Below are positions 8,937-16,174 of a stretch of 64,000 nucleotides of DNA, one piece after another. The DNA is from Niallia circulans. GTDB lineage: Bacteria; Bacillota; Bacilli; Bacillales; Cytobacillaceae. The stretch covers positions 2,914,001-2,978,000 of the forward strand of contig NZ_CP026031.1 of NCBI RefSeq assembly GCF_003726095.1, read 5' to 3'. The stretch's first letter is position 1. Every line of letters starts with the position of its first letter. The notes under the pieces were generated by a model. The model was not told the origin of the DNA, ran no database searches, and saw only the letters and a program-made list of their open reading frames with translations. Position numbers and translations under genes: made by a program.

Positions 8937-9899
8937 TTATTTATTGTGCCATTTCCATGCACTTTCAATAATTGTCTCTAATCCTCTTTCTGCTTTCCAG
9001 CCTAGTTCGCTGAATATTTTCTCCGAGGAAGCAACTAATCTTGCAGGGTCGCCTGATCTTCTGTCACCTAAAATCACATTTGCCTTTGTGCCAGTAACCT
9101 TTTCACACATTTCAATTACTTGTTTGACGGAATAGCCTACTCCATTGCCTAGATTGTAAGTTTCTGCTTCTTTTGTTCCATTTAATAGAGCGTCTAATGC
9201 AGCTATGTGAGCATTTGCTAAATCTGTCACATGGATGTAATCACGAATGCATGTCCCATCCTCAGTCGGATAATCTGTGCCAAAGACAGAAATAGACTCT
9301 CTCTCTCCTAATAATTGCTGAAGAATAATAGGAATTAAGTGTGTTTCTGGATCATGATTTTCCCCGATTTCACCCGATACATGAGCACCAGCAGCATTGA
9401 AATAGCGTAAAACCACATAATGAAGACCATATGCTGCATGAAAATCAGCTAAAATTTGCTCTACCATTAATTTTGATCTACCATAAGGATTAATAGGTGC
9501 TGTTTCTGATGTTTCTACAATTATTTCTTCTTTTGGAATTCCATATGTAGCCGCCGTTGAAGAGAAAATAAAGTTTTTCACATTATGTTTTAACATAACA
9601 TTTAATAACATTAATGTATTGGCTACATTATTCTCATAATATTTATATGGATCTTGAACAGATTCTCCAACTAGACTATATGCTGCAAAATGCATAACTG
9701 CTTTAATTGGATATTTAGAAAAAATCGCTTCTAAATCGTCTGCATTTCCTAGATCTCCTTTTACAAAAATAGCACGGGAATCTACTGTTTCCTCGTGACC
9801 TGTTGCAAGATTATCTAATACGATCACTTCTTCTTTCTCTACTAATTCTTTAACCAAATGACTGCCAATATAGCCAGCCCCACCTACTACTAATATCAT
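8937..9899 (-). CDS. galE: UDP-glucose 4-epimerase
   Basis: GalE interconverts UDP-glucose and UDP-galactose for galactose use and for galactose-containing surface polymers. It is a short-chain dehydrogenase: the NAD-binding GGAGYIG is at residues 6-12, SSTAATYG at 113-120 and the catalytic YxxxK is Y139/K143. RYFNAAGAH and the C-terminal GDRRSGDPARLVAS are epimerase hallmarks. The 320 residues are within the family's range. A GGAGA ribosome site precedes the ATG. It stands alone, divergent from the amylopullulanase gene, whose cre sites lie in the shared upstream region and could also affect galE. Confidence 0.95.
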   Translation of the reverse strand: MILVVGGAGYIGSHLVKELVEKEEVIVLDNLATGHEETVDSRAIFVKGDLGNADDLEAIFSKYPIKAVMHFAAYSLVGESVQDPYKYYENNVANTLMLLNVMLKHNVKNFIFSSTAATYGIPKEEIIVETSETAPINPYGRSKLMVEQILADFHAAYGLHYVVLRYFNAAGAHVSGEIGENHDPETHLIPIILQQLLGERESISVFGTDYPTEDGTCIRDYIHVTDLANAHIAALDALLNGTKEAETYNLGNGVGYSVKQVIEMCEKVTGTKANVILGDRRSGDPARLVASSEKIFSELGWKAERGLETIIESAWKWHNK

Positions 9900-10059
9900 A
9901 GATAATTCTCCTTTAATAACAGTTTATCCTCCCTTCTATTTTATCACATTATTTGTAAATTTTTTTACTGTAAGATATTAATCGTAAATTGACACTAAAA
10001 AAGGAATAGACTATTGTCAAATAGACAAAATCATAGTATCTTTAAATAGACCCAAATAA

Positions 10060-10073
10060 AGAAACCGCTTTCA
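10060..10073 (-). promoter_or_regulatory. cre site (CcpA), first
   Basis: Read on the minus strand this is TGAAAGCGGTTTCT, matching 13 of 14 positions of the consensus TGWNANCGNTNNCA. It lies about 200 bp before the amylopullulanase start. Confidence 0.6.
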
Positions 10074-10122
10074 AGTTTTCCTATCTATCATTCTAGCAAC
10101 AACATCTTATTTTGCTATTTTA

Positions 10123-10136
10123 CGCAAACGTTTTCA
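10123..10136 (+). promoter_or_regulatory. cre site (CcpA), second
   Basis: CGCAAACGTTTTCA matches the cre consensus except at its first and third bases. It lies about 135 bp before the amylopullulanase start, so carbon catabolite control of that gene is likely. Confidence 0.55.
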
Positions 10137-10269
10137 CAAATACCCCATCATGAACTCACTTTCTTAATAATTCACCTTTATGCTATTAGAGCAATCGTTT
10201 TCTTTGCAGTACATAGGTAGTAACAGAAGTCTTTCTGTTCTCATAAAAAAATGGAAAGGAGAATGTTTT

Positions 10270-13200
10270 TTGAAAACGAAAAAACATCCTTATCTCGCAC
10301 TATGTTTAATTTTTCTTCTTATTTTCACAAGCTTTGGAGGTTATCTTCCAAGTAAAAAGGCAAAAGCAGATAATTTACTAGATTCTCCTATCGTCAATGC
10401 TGATAAGTCTGTACAATTCTCCTATGACAATGCATCTGCACAGGAAGTGAAAGTAGCAGGAAACTTTACTGACTGGCAAAATGGAGCATTAAGCATGAAA
10501 AAGGACACAGATAATCGCTGGTCCCTTTCTATTTCAAATCTTGCAGCCGGCGTCTATCAATATAAGTTTATTGTTGATAATGAATGGATAACAGATCCAG
10601 CCAATGAGACTATGGAAGATGGCAATAGTCGCTTCGTTGTTCCCGGCTTAAATCTTGATTCTATACCGGGGAAGGTTGAAAAAAGTAAATCCTATCCATT
10701 AGAAGCGACGCTAGTTAATAAAGATGGCAGTACACAAAAAGAAACAGAGCTGACTTGGTCAGTGAAAGAGAAAGTAGAAGGGATCGACATTGTTGATGGC
10801 CGACTAACCATACAAGACAATGCAAAAACTAATGAATCCTTTATCCTGCTTGCTGAAAAGGATGGGGAAAAGGTAGAAAAGAAAATTGATATTGTTGGCA
10901 ATATGTATTCGTACACTATTAACTATTATCGTCTAGATGAAGACTATACGAAATGGGATTTATGGATTTTTAACAGTGGGATTCCTGATAATGGCTTTCC
11001 ATTTACAGAGGAAGTGCCAAATAATTATACGTTTACAAGTGGGAACTATTCTTTTCCAGAAAATGAAATAACGATTATTCCTCGCAAAGGAAATTGGGAA
11101 GCGCAAGATATACAGAACTCTATTAAAATAGCTGATGGCAAACAAGCTGCAGAAGCATGGATAATTGAAGGAGTAGAAACTGTTTTCTACGCACAAGATG
11201 ATGCTATTAAAGCGATAAAAGATTTAAAAGGAGGGGATTATGTAAGGCGCCATATTCAATTTATGTATGATCGTCCTGATTTGGATTATAAAGACTGGAA
11301 TATCTGGGTATGGGGAACTGGTGTAAAAGATGACCAAATTGATTTTGATCGCAACCTTCATGGAATGGCGACTGCAGCAATTAATGTAAGCGAAGCCGCC
11401 CAAAGCGTTGGATTTATTTTACGAAAAGGCAAAAATTGGGATACAGCTATTAAAGAAGGAAATGGCGATCGTTACATTCCTCTAAATACATCGGATTTAA
11501 TCACAAAAGTTTATGTTACAAGTGGTCAAGAGGAGCTATATATTGTGCCTGAAGTCACTGGACCCGTTTTAGAAAACGGAAATGCTACCTTCTACTACAG
11601 AGACAAAGATTTATATGCAAAAAACGAAATGAATAAAATAGAAAAAGTAGAACTTCAATTTAATGGAAAACGTTATAACATGACGAATGAAGCAAAAAAT
11701 GAGCGTTTTTCCTATACAATAGAAAATATCCCTGAAGGAAAGCATCCCTATTCTTTCTTTGTAACAATCGATGGCATCGAAACAGAAGTAACTGATCCAT
11801 ATAATACGGAAAATGGAGCATCTATGCTTGTCTATGAAAAAGCAGATTTTGACTTGCTTACAGATATCACTCCAAAAGAAGTGACTTATAACGATAATGC
11901 CGTCCTTTCCGTTGATTGGCAAACAAACAAAAATACAGCTATCCGTGAAGTATATGCTGATTTACGCGCTATTGGCGGAAAAGAAAAAGTAGCAATTGAT
12001 CCAAAATTAAAGGAGCTTACCATCGCCATTGACCAAAATACCACTACAGGGGCGAAAGAAATTCCCGTTTACATCACTGATCTGTATGGCAACACTCATA
12101 CCGATCAAGCAAAAATCACGGTTAAAGCAAGACAATCAGTGGGAAAAGATGATTTTGACTGGGATGAAGCAAGAATTTACTTTATGCTAACAGACCGATT
12201 CTTCGATGGAAATTCAGCAAATAATGATCCATATGGCATTGGCTATGATCCAAGTAAACCTGGGACCTATCATGGTGGAGACTTTAAAGGAATTACGAAA
12301 AAGCTAGATTATCTCGAAAATCTAGGAATCAATACAATATGGATTAATCCGATAGTAGAAAATATCCAGTATGATGTTCGCTATGAAAACCCAGATACTC
12401 CTTATTATGCATATCATGGATATTGGGCTAGTAATTTTGAAAAATTGAATCCTCATTTTGGAACAATGGAGGATTTCCATGAACTAATTGATGCAGCCCA
12501 TGAACGTGGAATAAAAATTATGGTGGACGTTGTCGTAAATCATGCGGGCTATGGGTTAAAAGCAAGTGATGCCGTAAATGATGGAAAAATCGCCAACTTC
12601 CCTACTGCTGAAGATAGAAATCGTTTTGCTGGAATGTTCCGTGATGGCGGCACAGATACTGTACAAGGCGAGCTATCAGGACTGCCTGATTTCTTAACGG
12701 AGGATCCAGATGTAAGGAAGCAAATTGTAGATTGGCAAACTAGCTGGATTGAAAAATCAAAGACAGTGAAAGGAAATACCATTGATTACTTCCGCGTGGA
12801 TACCGTAAAACACGTTGAAAATACAACATGGTCAAGCTTTAAAAATGAATTAACAAAAGTTTTGCCAACCTTTAAATTAATTGGAGAAGCATGGGGAGCT
12901 CAAGTGAATGATGACCAAGGCTATTTAAATAGCGGGATGATGGACTCCTTATTAGATTTTGATTTTAAGAATTTAGCACGTGACTTTGCCAATGGTCATA
13001 TAGAGCGTGTCCAAAGTGCGTTAGAAGAGAGAAACAATAAGCTTTCAAACACAGGCACATTAGGGCAATTTCTAGGTAGTCACGATGAAGATGGCTTTTT
13101 AGAATCTGTAGATGGTGATATTGGCAAGCTTAAGCTTGCAGCTGCATTGCAAATTACGACTAAAGGTCAACCTGTCATTTACTATGGAGAAGAGCTTGGT

Positions 13201-13890
13201 CTGTCAGGGGCAAATAATTATCCCTACTATGATAACCGCTATGACATGGATTGGAATCTAACGAAAAACAACGATGTTCTGGAGCATTATACAAAACTAT
13301 TAAATGTTAGAAAAAAATACTCCAGCATATTTTCCAAAGGGACTCGTACTCACCTAGCAGGTAGTGACGCGGAAGGTTATTCTGTCTTTAAACGCGAATA
13401 CACAAATCAACAAATTTTTGTTGCTCTCAATACGAAGGAAACAGCGACAGACGCAACCTTTGAGGTTCCATTTATGAAAGAAGCAGTAGACTTATATTCT
13501 GGTAAAACATATTCTATTAGTGAAAATAAAATTACGCTAACCATTCCTTCTAGAGAAGACGGCGGAACTGTTTTATTAGTAGATGCGGGGCAAGCAAAGC
13601 CGCCTCACCCTACAGAACCAGAGGTACCTTCTACTCCTGGAGAAACGGATTCAGAAACGCCTCCAACATCTAATGATAATGGAGGGAATCAACCTGGATC
13701 AGATGGTTCCAACAATCAGGGTTCTAAACAAGCAGCAGAACCCTCAACCACTCCTAACAAAGGGAATGGAATAGCAGCACTTCCTAATACTGCCACTGAC
13801 TCTTATAACATTATTTTAATCGGTTTAGGTCTGCTAGTAATTGGAACGGTAATATTTATTCGAAGAAAGAAACACACTGCAAATGAATAA
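10270..13890 (+). CDS. Cell-wall-anchored GH13 amylopullulanase / alpha-amylase
   Basis: A 1206-residue surface enzyme predicted to hydrolyse starch or pullulan outside the cell. In order: signal peptide ending near KAKA-DN; a CBM48-like starch-binding module (VKVAGNFTDWQ, YQYKFIVDNEW); an Ig-like spacer; two CBM41/PUD-like modules (TKWDLWIFNSG and KDWNIWVWGTG); a further beta domain; a GH13 barrel with region I DVVVNH (about 752), region II FRVDTVKH (nucleophile Asp about 843), region III GEAWG (acid Glu about 872) and region IV GSHDEDG (about 938); a Pro/Thr/Asn-rich linker; and a sortase signal LPNTA with hydrophobic tail and RRKK. TTG 10270 follows GGAGA; an upstream in-frame extension lacks coding character. 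Exact bond specificity (alpha-1,4 or alpha-1,6) is not resolvable. Confidence 0.9.
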   Translation: MKTKKHPYLALCLIFLLIFTSFGGYLPSKKAKADNLLDSPIVNADKSVQFSYDNASAQEVKVAGNFTDWQNGALSMKKDTDNRWSLSISNLAAGVYQYKFIVDNEWITDPANETMEDGNSRFVVPGLNLDSIPGKVEKSKSYPLEATLVNKDGSTQKETELTWSVKEKVEGIDIVDGRLTIQDNAKTNESFILLAEKDGEKVEKKIDIVGNMYSYTINYYRLDEDYTKWDLWIFNSGIPDNGFPFTEEVPNNYTFTSGNYSFPENEITIIPRKGNWEAQDIQNSIKIADGKQAAEAWIIEGVETVFYAQDDAIKAIKDLKGGDYVRRHIQFMYDRPDLDYKDWNIWVWGTGVKDDQIDFDRNLHGMATAAINVSEAAQSVGFILRKGKNWDTAIKEGNGDRYIPLNTSDLITKVYVTSGQEELYIVPEVTGPVLENGNATFYYRDKDLYAKNEMNKIEKVELQFNGKRYNMTNEAKNERFSYTIENIPEGKHPYSFFVTIDGIETEVTDPYNTENGASMLVYEKADFDLLTDITPKEVTYNDNAVLSVDWQTNKNTAIREVYADLRAIGGKEKVAIDPKLKELTIAIDQNTTTGAKEIPVYITDLYGNTHTDQAKITVKARQSVGKDDFDWDEARIYFMLTDRFFDGNSANNDPYGIGYDPSKPGTYHGGDFKGITKKLDYLENLGINTIWINPIVENIQYDVRYENPDTPYYAYHGYWASNFEKLNPHFGTMEDFHELIDAAHERGIKIMVDVVVNHAGYGLKASDAVNDGKIANFPTAEDRNRFAGMFRDGGTDTVQGELSGLPDFLTEDPDVRKQIVDWQTSWIEKSKTVKGNTIDYFRVDTVKHVENTTWSSFKNELTKVLPTFKLIGEAWGAQVNDDQGYLNSGMMDSLLDFDFKNLARDFANGHIERVQSALEERNNKLSNTGTLGQFLGSHDEDGFLESVDGDIGKLKLAAALQITTKGQPVIYYGEELGLSGANNYPYYDNRYDMDWNLTKNNDVLEHYTKLLNVRKKYSSIFSKGTRTHLAGSDAEGYSVFKREYTNQQIFVALNTKETATDATFEVPFMKEAVDLYSGKTYSISENKITLTIPSREDGGTVLLVDAGQAKPPHPTEPEVPSTPGETDSETPPTSNDNGGNQPGSDGSNNQGSKQAAEPSTTPNKGNGIAALPNTATDSYNIILIGLGLLVIGTVIFIRRKKHTANE

Positions 13891-13891
13891 G

Positions 13892-13929
13892 AAAATGCCT
13901 GATAAGGATTTTTCCTTATCAGGCATTTT
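13892..13929. terminator. Bidirectional terminator, amylopullulanase / tagA
   Basis: A 17-bp perfect stem (13892-13908 with 13913-13929) with a TTTT loop and A/T-rich outer arms can serve both convergent genes. Confidence 0.88.
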
Positions 13930-14676
13930 TCAGTTTATTTTTCTTTGTTTATAAATAGAGTAGAAAAAGGAGGCATGTCCAACGACATTGCGTTTCCATA
14001 ATCTTCTCGGTTCTTTTCCCATTCGATATAGCCACTCAAGCCGGAGGTCGCGAAAGATTTTAGGAGCTCTTGTCACTTCACCGGAAGAAAAATCAATAAA
14101 AGCACCTACTGCCATCGTAATCGTACTCTCTAGCTTTGAACGATATTCATTAATCCATTGTTCCTGTAACGGCATTCCAAATCCTACTAAAAGGATATCT
14201 GCTTTACTTTCATTAATCTGACTAATTATATTTTCCGTATTCTCTTTCGGGAAATAACCATCCTGATTACCTACAAATAAAATATTTTGATATATTTGCT
14301 GCAGCCGCTCTTGTGCCTTTTGGGCAACACCTGGTTTAGCTCCCAAAAGAAACACTCGATATGGTTGATTACGCTTCTCTTCATTTAATGATGCAAATAA
14401 AGCCGGAATAAAATCTGTACCATTTAAATTCTCCTTAAAAGAAAAGCCGAAAAGCTTTGCTCCCATTTCAATACCAATTCCATCATTTAACAATAAATCA
14501 GCATTATTCAGCATTTCCCGATATTCTGTGTCCTTTTGGGCAATATTATATCCATGGTCATTTAGAAAAAAAACATCCGTTGCTATTCTTTTGTCTAGTT
14601 TTTCCTTTATATACGTAATAGCTTCTTTTGAGCTTATAACATTTACTTTTAAATTTCCTAGCCATTTCTTATCCAT
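13930..14676 (-). CDS. tagA: N-acetylglucosaminyldiphosphoundecaprenol N-acetyl-beta-D-mannosaminyltransferase
   Basis: TagA transfers ManNAc from UDP-ManNAc to lipid-linked GlcNAc, the second step of the teichoic acid linkage unit and the step just before TagB. WecG/TagA/CpsF hallmarks are present: FFLNDHGYNIAQ, LLNDGIGIEMGAKL, LNGTDFIPALF, FLLGAKPGVAQKA, LVGFGMPLQEQWI, VGAFIDFSSGEVTRAP and LEWLYRMGKEPRRLWKR. The ATG at 14676 follows AGGGGA and gives 248 residues; a 24-codon upstream extension looks like leader. tagA is separated from tagB by about 6 kb here, whereas they are adjacent in B. subtilis. Confidence 0.93.
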   Translation of the reverse strand: MDKKWLGNLKVNVISSKEAITYIKEKLDKRIATDVFFLNDHGYNIAQKDTEYREMLNNADLLLNDGIGIEMGAKLFGFSFKENLNGTDFIPALFASLNEEKRNQPYRVFLLGAKPGVAQKAQERLQQIYQNILFVGNQDGYFPKENTENIISQINESKADILLVGFGMPLQEQWINEYRSKLESTITMAVGAFIDFSSGEVTRAPKIFRDLRLEWLYRMGKEPRRLWKRNVVGHASFFYSIYKQRKIN

Positions 14677-14914
14677 TTTGTATCCCCTAATGAGAAATTT
14701 TTTAAAAAAGCCCTTTTCTATTATATAAAAATTGTCTACTAGAAACAATTCAAGCTAACAATCCCTCTACAAAGTAGCACTTCTAATTTGTAAAACTTTT
14801 CTCTTTATTAAGAAATATTCACTACACAAATGTTGGAATATGTCGAAAGATTTCATATGAAAATGTTATTAACTTTTGGATAATAGTGATAAAATTTTAT
14901 TGTACAATTAACAG

Positions 14915-15013
14915 ATAAAGGCAAACCATCTGAAAGGGTGGGACGCAAAGCTTCGGGTCTAAGGTAGATTTTTTTACTATGATGGCTGGGCCACCTTATA
15001 TTCTATAAGGAGG
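14915..15013 (+). promoter_or_regulatory. Cyclic-di-GMP-I (GEMM-I) riboswitch with RBS-sequestering platform
   Basis: The core GGCAAACC-helix-GGGACGCAAAGC is followed by CTAAGG and TATGATGG (GAAA-tetraloop receptor) and GGGCCACC. P1 forms between ATAAAGG (14915-14921) and CCTTAT (14994-14999). The same 3' strand, CCTTATA (14994-15000), pairs perfectly with TATAAGG (15004-15010), which overlaps the ribosome site AAGGAGG (15007-15013). Ligand-stabilised P1 should free the site, so a translational ON switch is inferred. Confidence 0.88.
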
Positions 15014-15022
15014 TTAATTATC

Positions 15023-15169
15023 ATGATTAATTTGTTTCCCACCGAAATTCAAACTGAAAGCAATTTGGATAGTGAATGGTTATCGCTTATCTCGGAGGCA
15101 AAAAAGCAGGGCTTAACACAAGAAGAAGTTCGTGCAATGTTAACAATACTAGAAAATAGCAACGAATAA
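15023..15169 (+). CDS. SinI-family antirepressor-like small protein
   Basis: The 48-residue protein carries the SinI dimerisation helix-hook: LDSEWLSLISEAKKQGLTQE continuing EVRAMLTIL, aligning with the B. subtilis SinI region LDQEWVELMVEAKEANISPE. SinI-type proteins have no DNA-binding domain and act by binding SinR-like repressors, relieving repression of biofilm matrix genes. No sinR-like gene lies in this window, so a partner would act in trans. AAGGAGG lies 9 nt before the ATG and is the element controlled by the c-di-GMP riboswitch just upstream. Family assignment is by motif; the actual partner is unknown. Confidence 0.8.
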   Translation: MINLFPTEIQTESNLDSEWLSLISEAKKQGLTQEEVRAMLTILENSNE

Positions 15170-15204
15170 ATTGTTAGAATATTTTAAAATATGGTAGCGT
15201 TTCA

Positions 15205-15229
15205 ACCTTAATAGTTAATCTATTAAGGT
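15205..15229 (+). terminator. Weak terminator of the SinI-like gene
   Basis: ACCTTAATAG (15205-15214) and CTATTAAGGT (15220-15229) form a 10-bp stem followed by ATCTTTTCT. Confidence 0.55.
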
Positions 15230-15337
15230 ATCTTTTCTATTTCACTTCACCTGCAAACAAAAAAAGTGTCACATTGGACACTAAATAATGGGGAATAGAA
15301 TCGAAGTGTGTATTGATTTTTTCTAATAAAGGATGGT

Positions 15338-15361
15338 GTTTCAAAGAAAGAGCTTTGAAAC
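15338..15361. repeat. Perfect 9-bp inverted repeat
   Basis: GTTTCAAAG and CTTTGAAAC are separated by 6 nt, downstream of the ssbB gene pair. No T-run follows on either strand, so it may be an operator or a processing hairpin rather than a terminator. Confidence 0.45.
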
Positions 15362-15403
15362 GGAAAGATAATTTTTGTGTGAGTAGTGTATATGGTGAAA
15401 GTC

Positions 15404-15550
15404 TTAAGATGTTGGGGAAGTTCGAGTGATAGTTTCCATCTGAATAATATGTTCTAGCTGTTTTATTCTTACATTACATTGTTCTAATTTTTCATTAGTC
15501 TTTGCCTGCATTTTAATTAATGTAACCATTAAATCTGGTACATTATTCAC
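15404..15550 (-). CDS. Small coiled-coil-like protein downstream of ssbB
   Basis: GTG 15550 follows a strong AAAGGAGG that begins right at the ssbB stop codon, so the two genes are co-transcribed and probably coupled (14-nt gap). The 48 residues (MNNVPDLMVTLIKMQAKTNE, then KLEQCNVRIKQLEHIIQ) form an amphipathic helix with heptad-like spacing. I do not recognise the family. Its placement behind ssbB and the ComK box suggests a competence-stage partner of SSB or of DNA uptake, which is inference. Confidence 0.6.
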   Translation of the reverse strand: MNNVPDLMVTLIKMQAKTNEKLEQCNVRIKQLEHIIQMETITRTSPTS

Positions 15551-15564
15551 CTTGTTTTCCTCCT

Positions 15565-15906
15565 TTAAGGAATGGTTTGTTCTAGTTTTTTAGGGTCCAA
15601 GAAACGTACGGATTCAGCAATAACTTCTGTTACATAGACCTTTTTCCGCTCTTGATTTTCATAGTTTCTTGTCTGTATTCGGCCAACGACTCCAACTAGA
15701 GAGCCTTTATGACAATACTGAGCTGTATTTTCCGCTACCTTATTCCAAAAGGTACATTGCACAAAATCTGCATCATAATCACCAGCTTGATTCTTGTAGT
15801 TTCTATTTACTGCAACAGTCACATGGACAATAGAAGTTCCTTCTTGTGTTACTCGCAGTTCTGGATCTTTCGTTAGCCTTCCTACTAAAGTAACTTGATT
15901 GATCAT
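15565..15906 (-). CDS. ssbB: Single-stranded DNA-binding protein SsbB
   Basis: A short SSB of 113 residues, the same length as B. subtilis SsbB, consisting of an OB-fold (MINQVTLVGRLTKDPELRVT, FVQCTFWNKVAENTAQYCHKG, VGRIQTRNYENQ) with no acidic DDDIPF-type tail. In B. subtilis this paralogue coats incoming single-stranded DNA during transformation and is induced by ComK, while the long SsbA serves replication. A GGGAGGGAGAAG site precedes the ATG. A pair of ComK half-site boxes lies about 70 bp upstream, supporting the competence assignment. Confidence 0.9.
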   Translation of the reverse strand: MINQVTLVGRLTKDPELRVTQEGTSIVHVTVAVNRNYKNQAGDYDADFVQCTFWNKVAENTAQYCHKGSLVGVVGRIQTRNYENQERKKVYVTEVIAESVRFLDPKKLEQTIP

Positions 15907-15974
15907 CTTCTCCCTCCCTTCTCTCTTAAATTAGTAAAATCATACTATAAATTAGAGCAGAGGGAAAATGCCGA

Positions 15975-16018
15975 AAATTCCAGTTTTGAGCGTGTTTGCA
16001 TAAAGAAAACGAAGATTT
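15975..16018 (-). promoter_or_regulatory. ComK box (K-box) upstream of ssbB
   Basis: Two AAAAN5TTTT-type AT boxes, AAAT-TCCAG-TTTT (15975-15987) and AAAA-CGAAG-ATTT (16006-16018), each have one mismatch. They are separated by exactly 18 bp, one of the three spacings (8, 18, 31) known for ComK. A TATGAT -10 follows about 35 bp downstream on the minus strand. Confidence 0.65.
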
Positions 16019-16095
16019 CGCCTAAGCGATTTTTAAGTTTTGGAGCAGATATAACGTTCAAATTTAAAGTTTTGCTTTTTTTATTTTTATCAATA

Positions 16096-16168
16096 AAAAA
16101 ACTCCTTCATCGAATGTCTAGAAAAAGAATATCACTTCGCTTTTCCCAAACAATCTTGAAGGAGTTTT
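16096..16168 (-). terminator. Long-loop terminator of pgcA
   Basis: TGAAGGAGTTTT (16157-16168) pairs with AAAACTCCTTCA (16097-16108); the large loop contains further A/T structure. On the minus strand the stem ends in a T-run directly after pgcA. Confidence 0.65.
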
Positions 16169-16174
16169 GGTAAT

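Noticed and set aside
15895..16173. Plus-strand frame of 92 codons over the ssbB promoter
   Set aside because: It overlaps the ssbB start, the ComK box and the pgcA terminator, has no ribosome site and low-complexity Lys/Phe-rich content.
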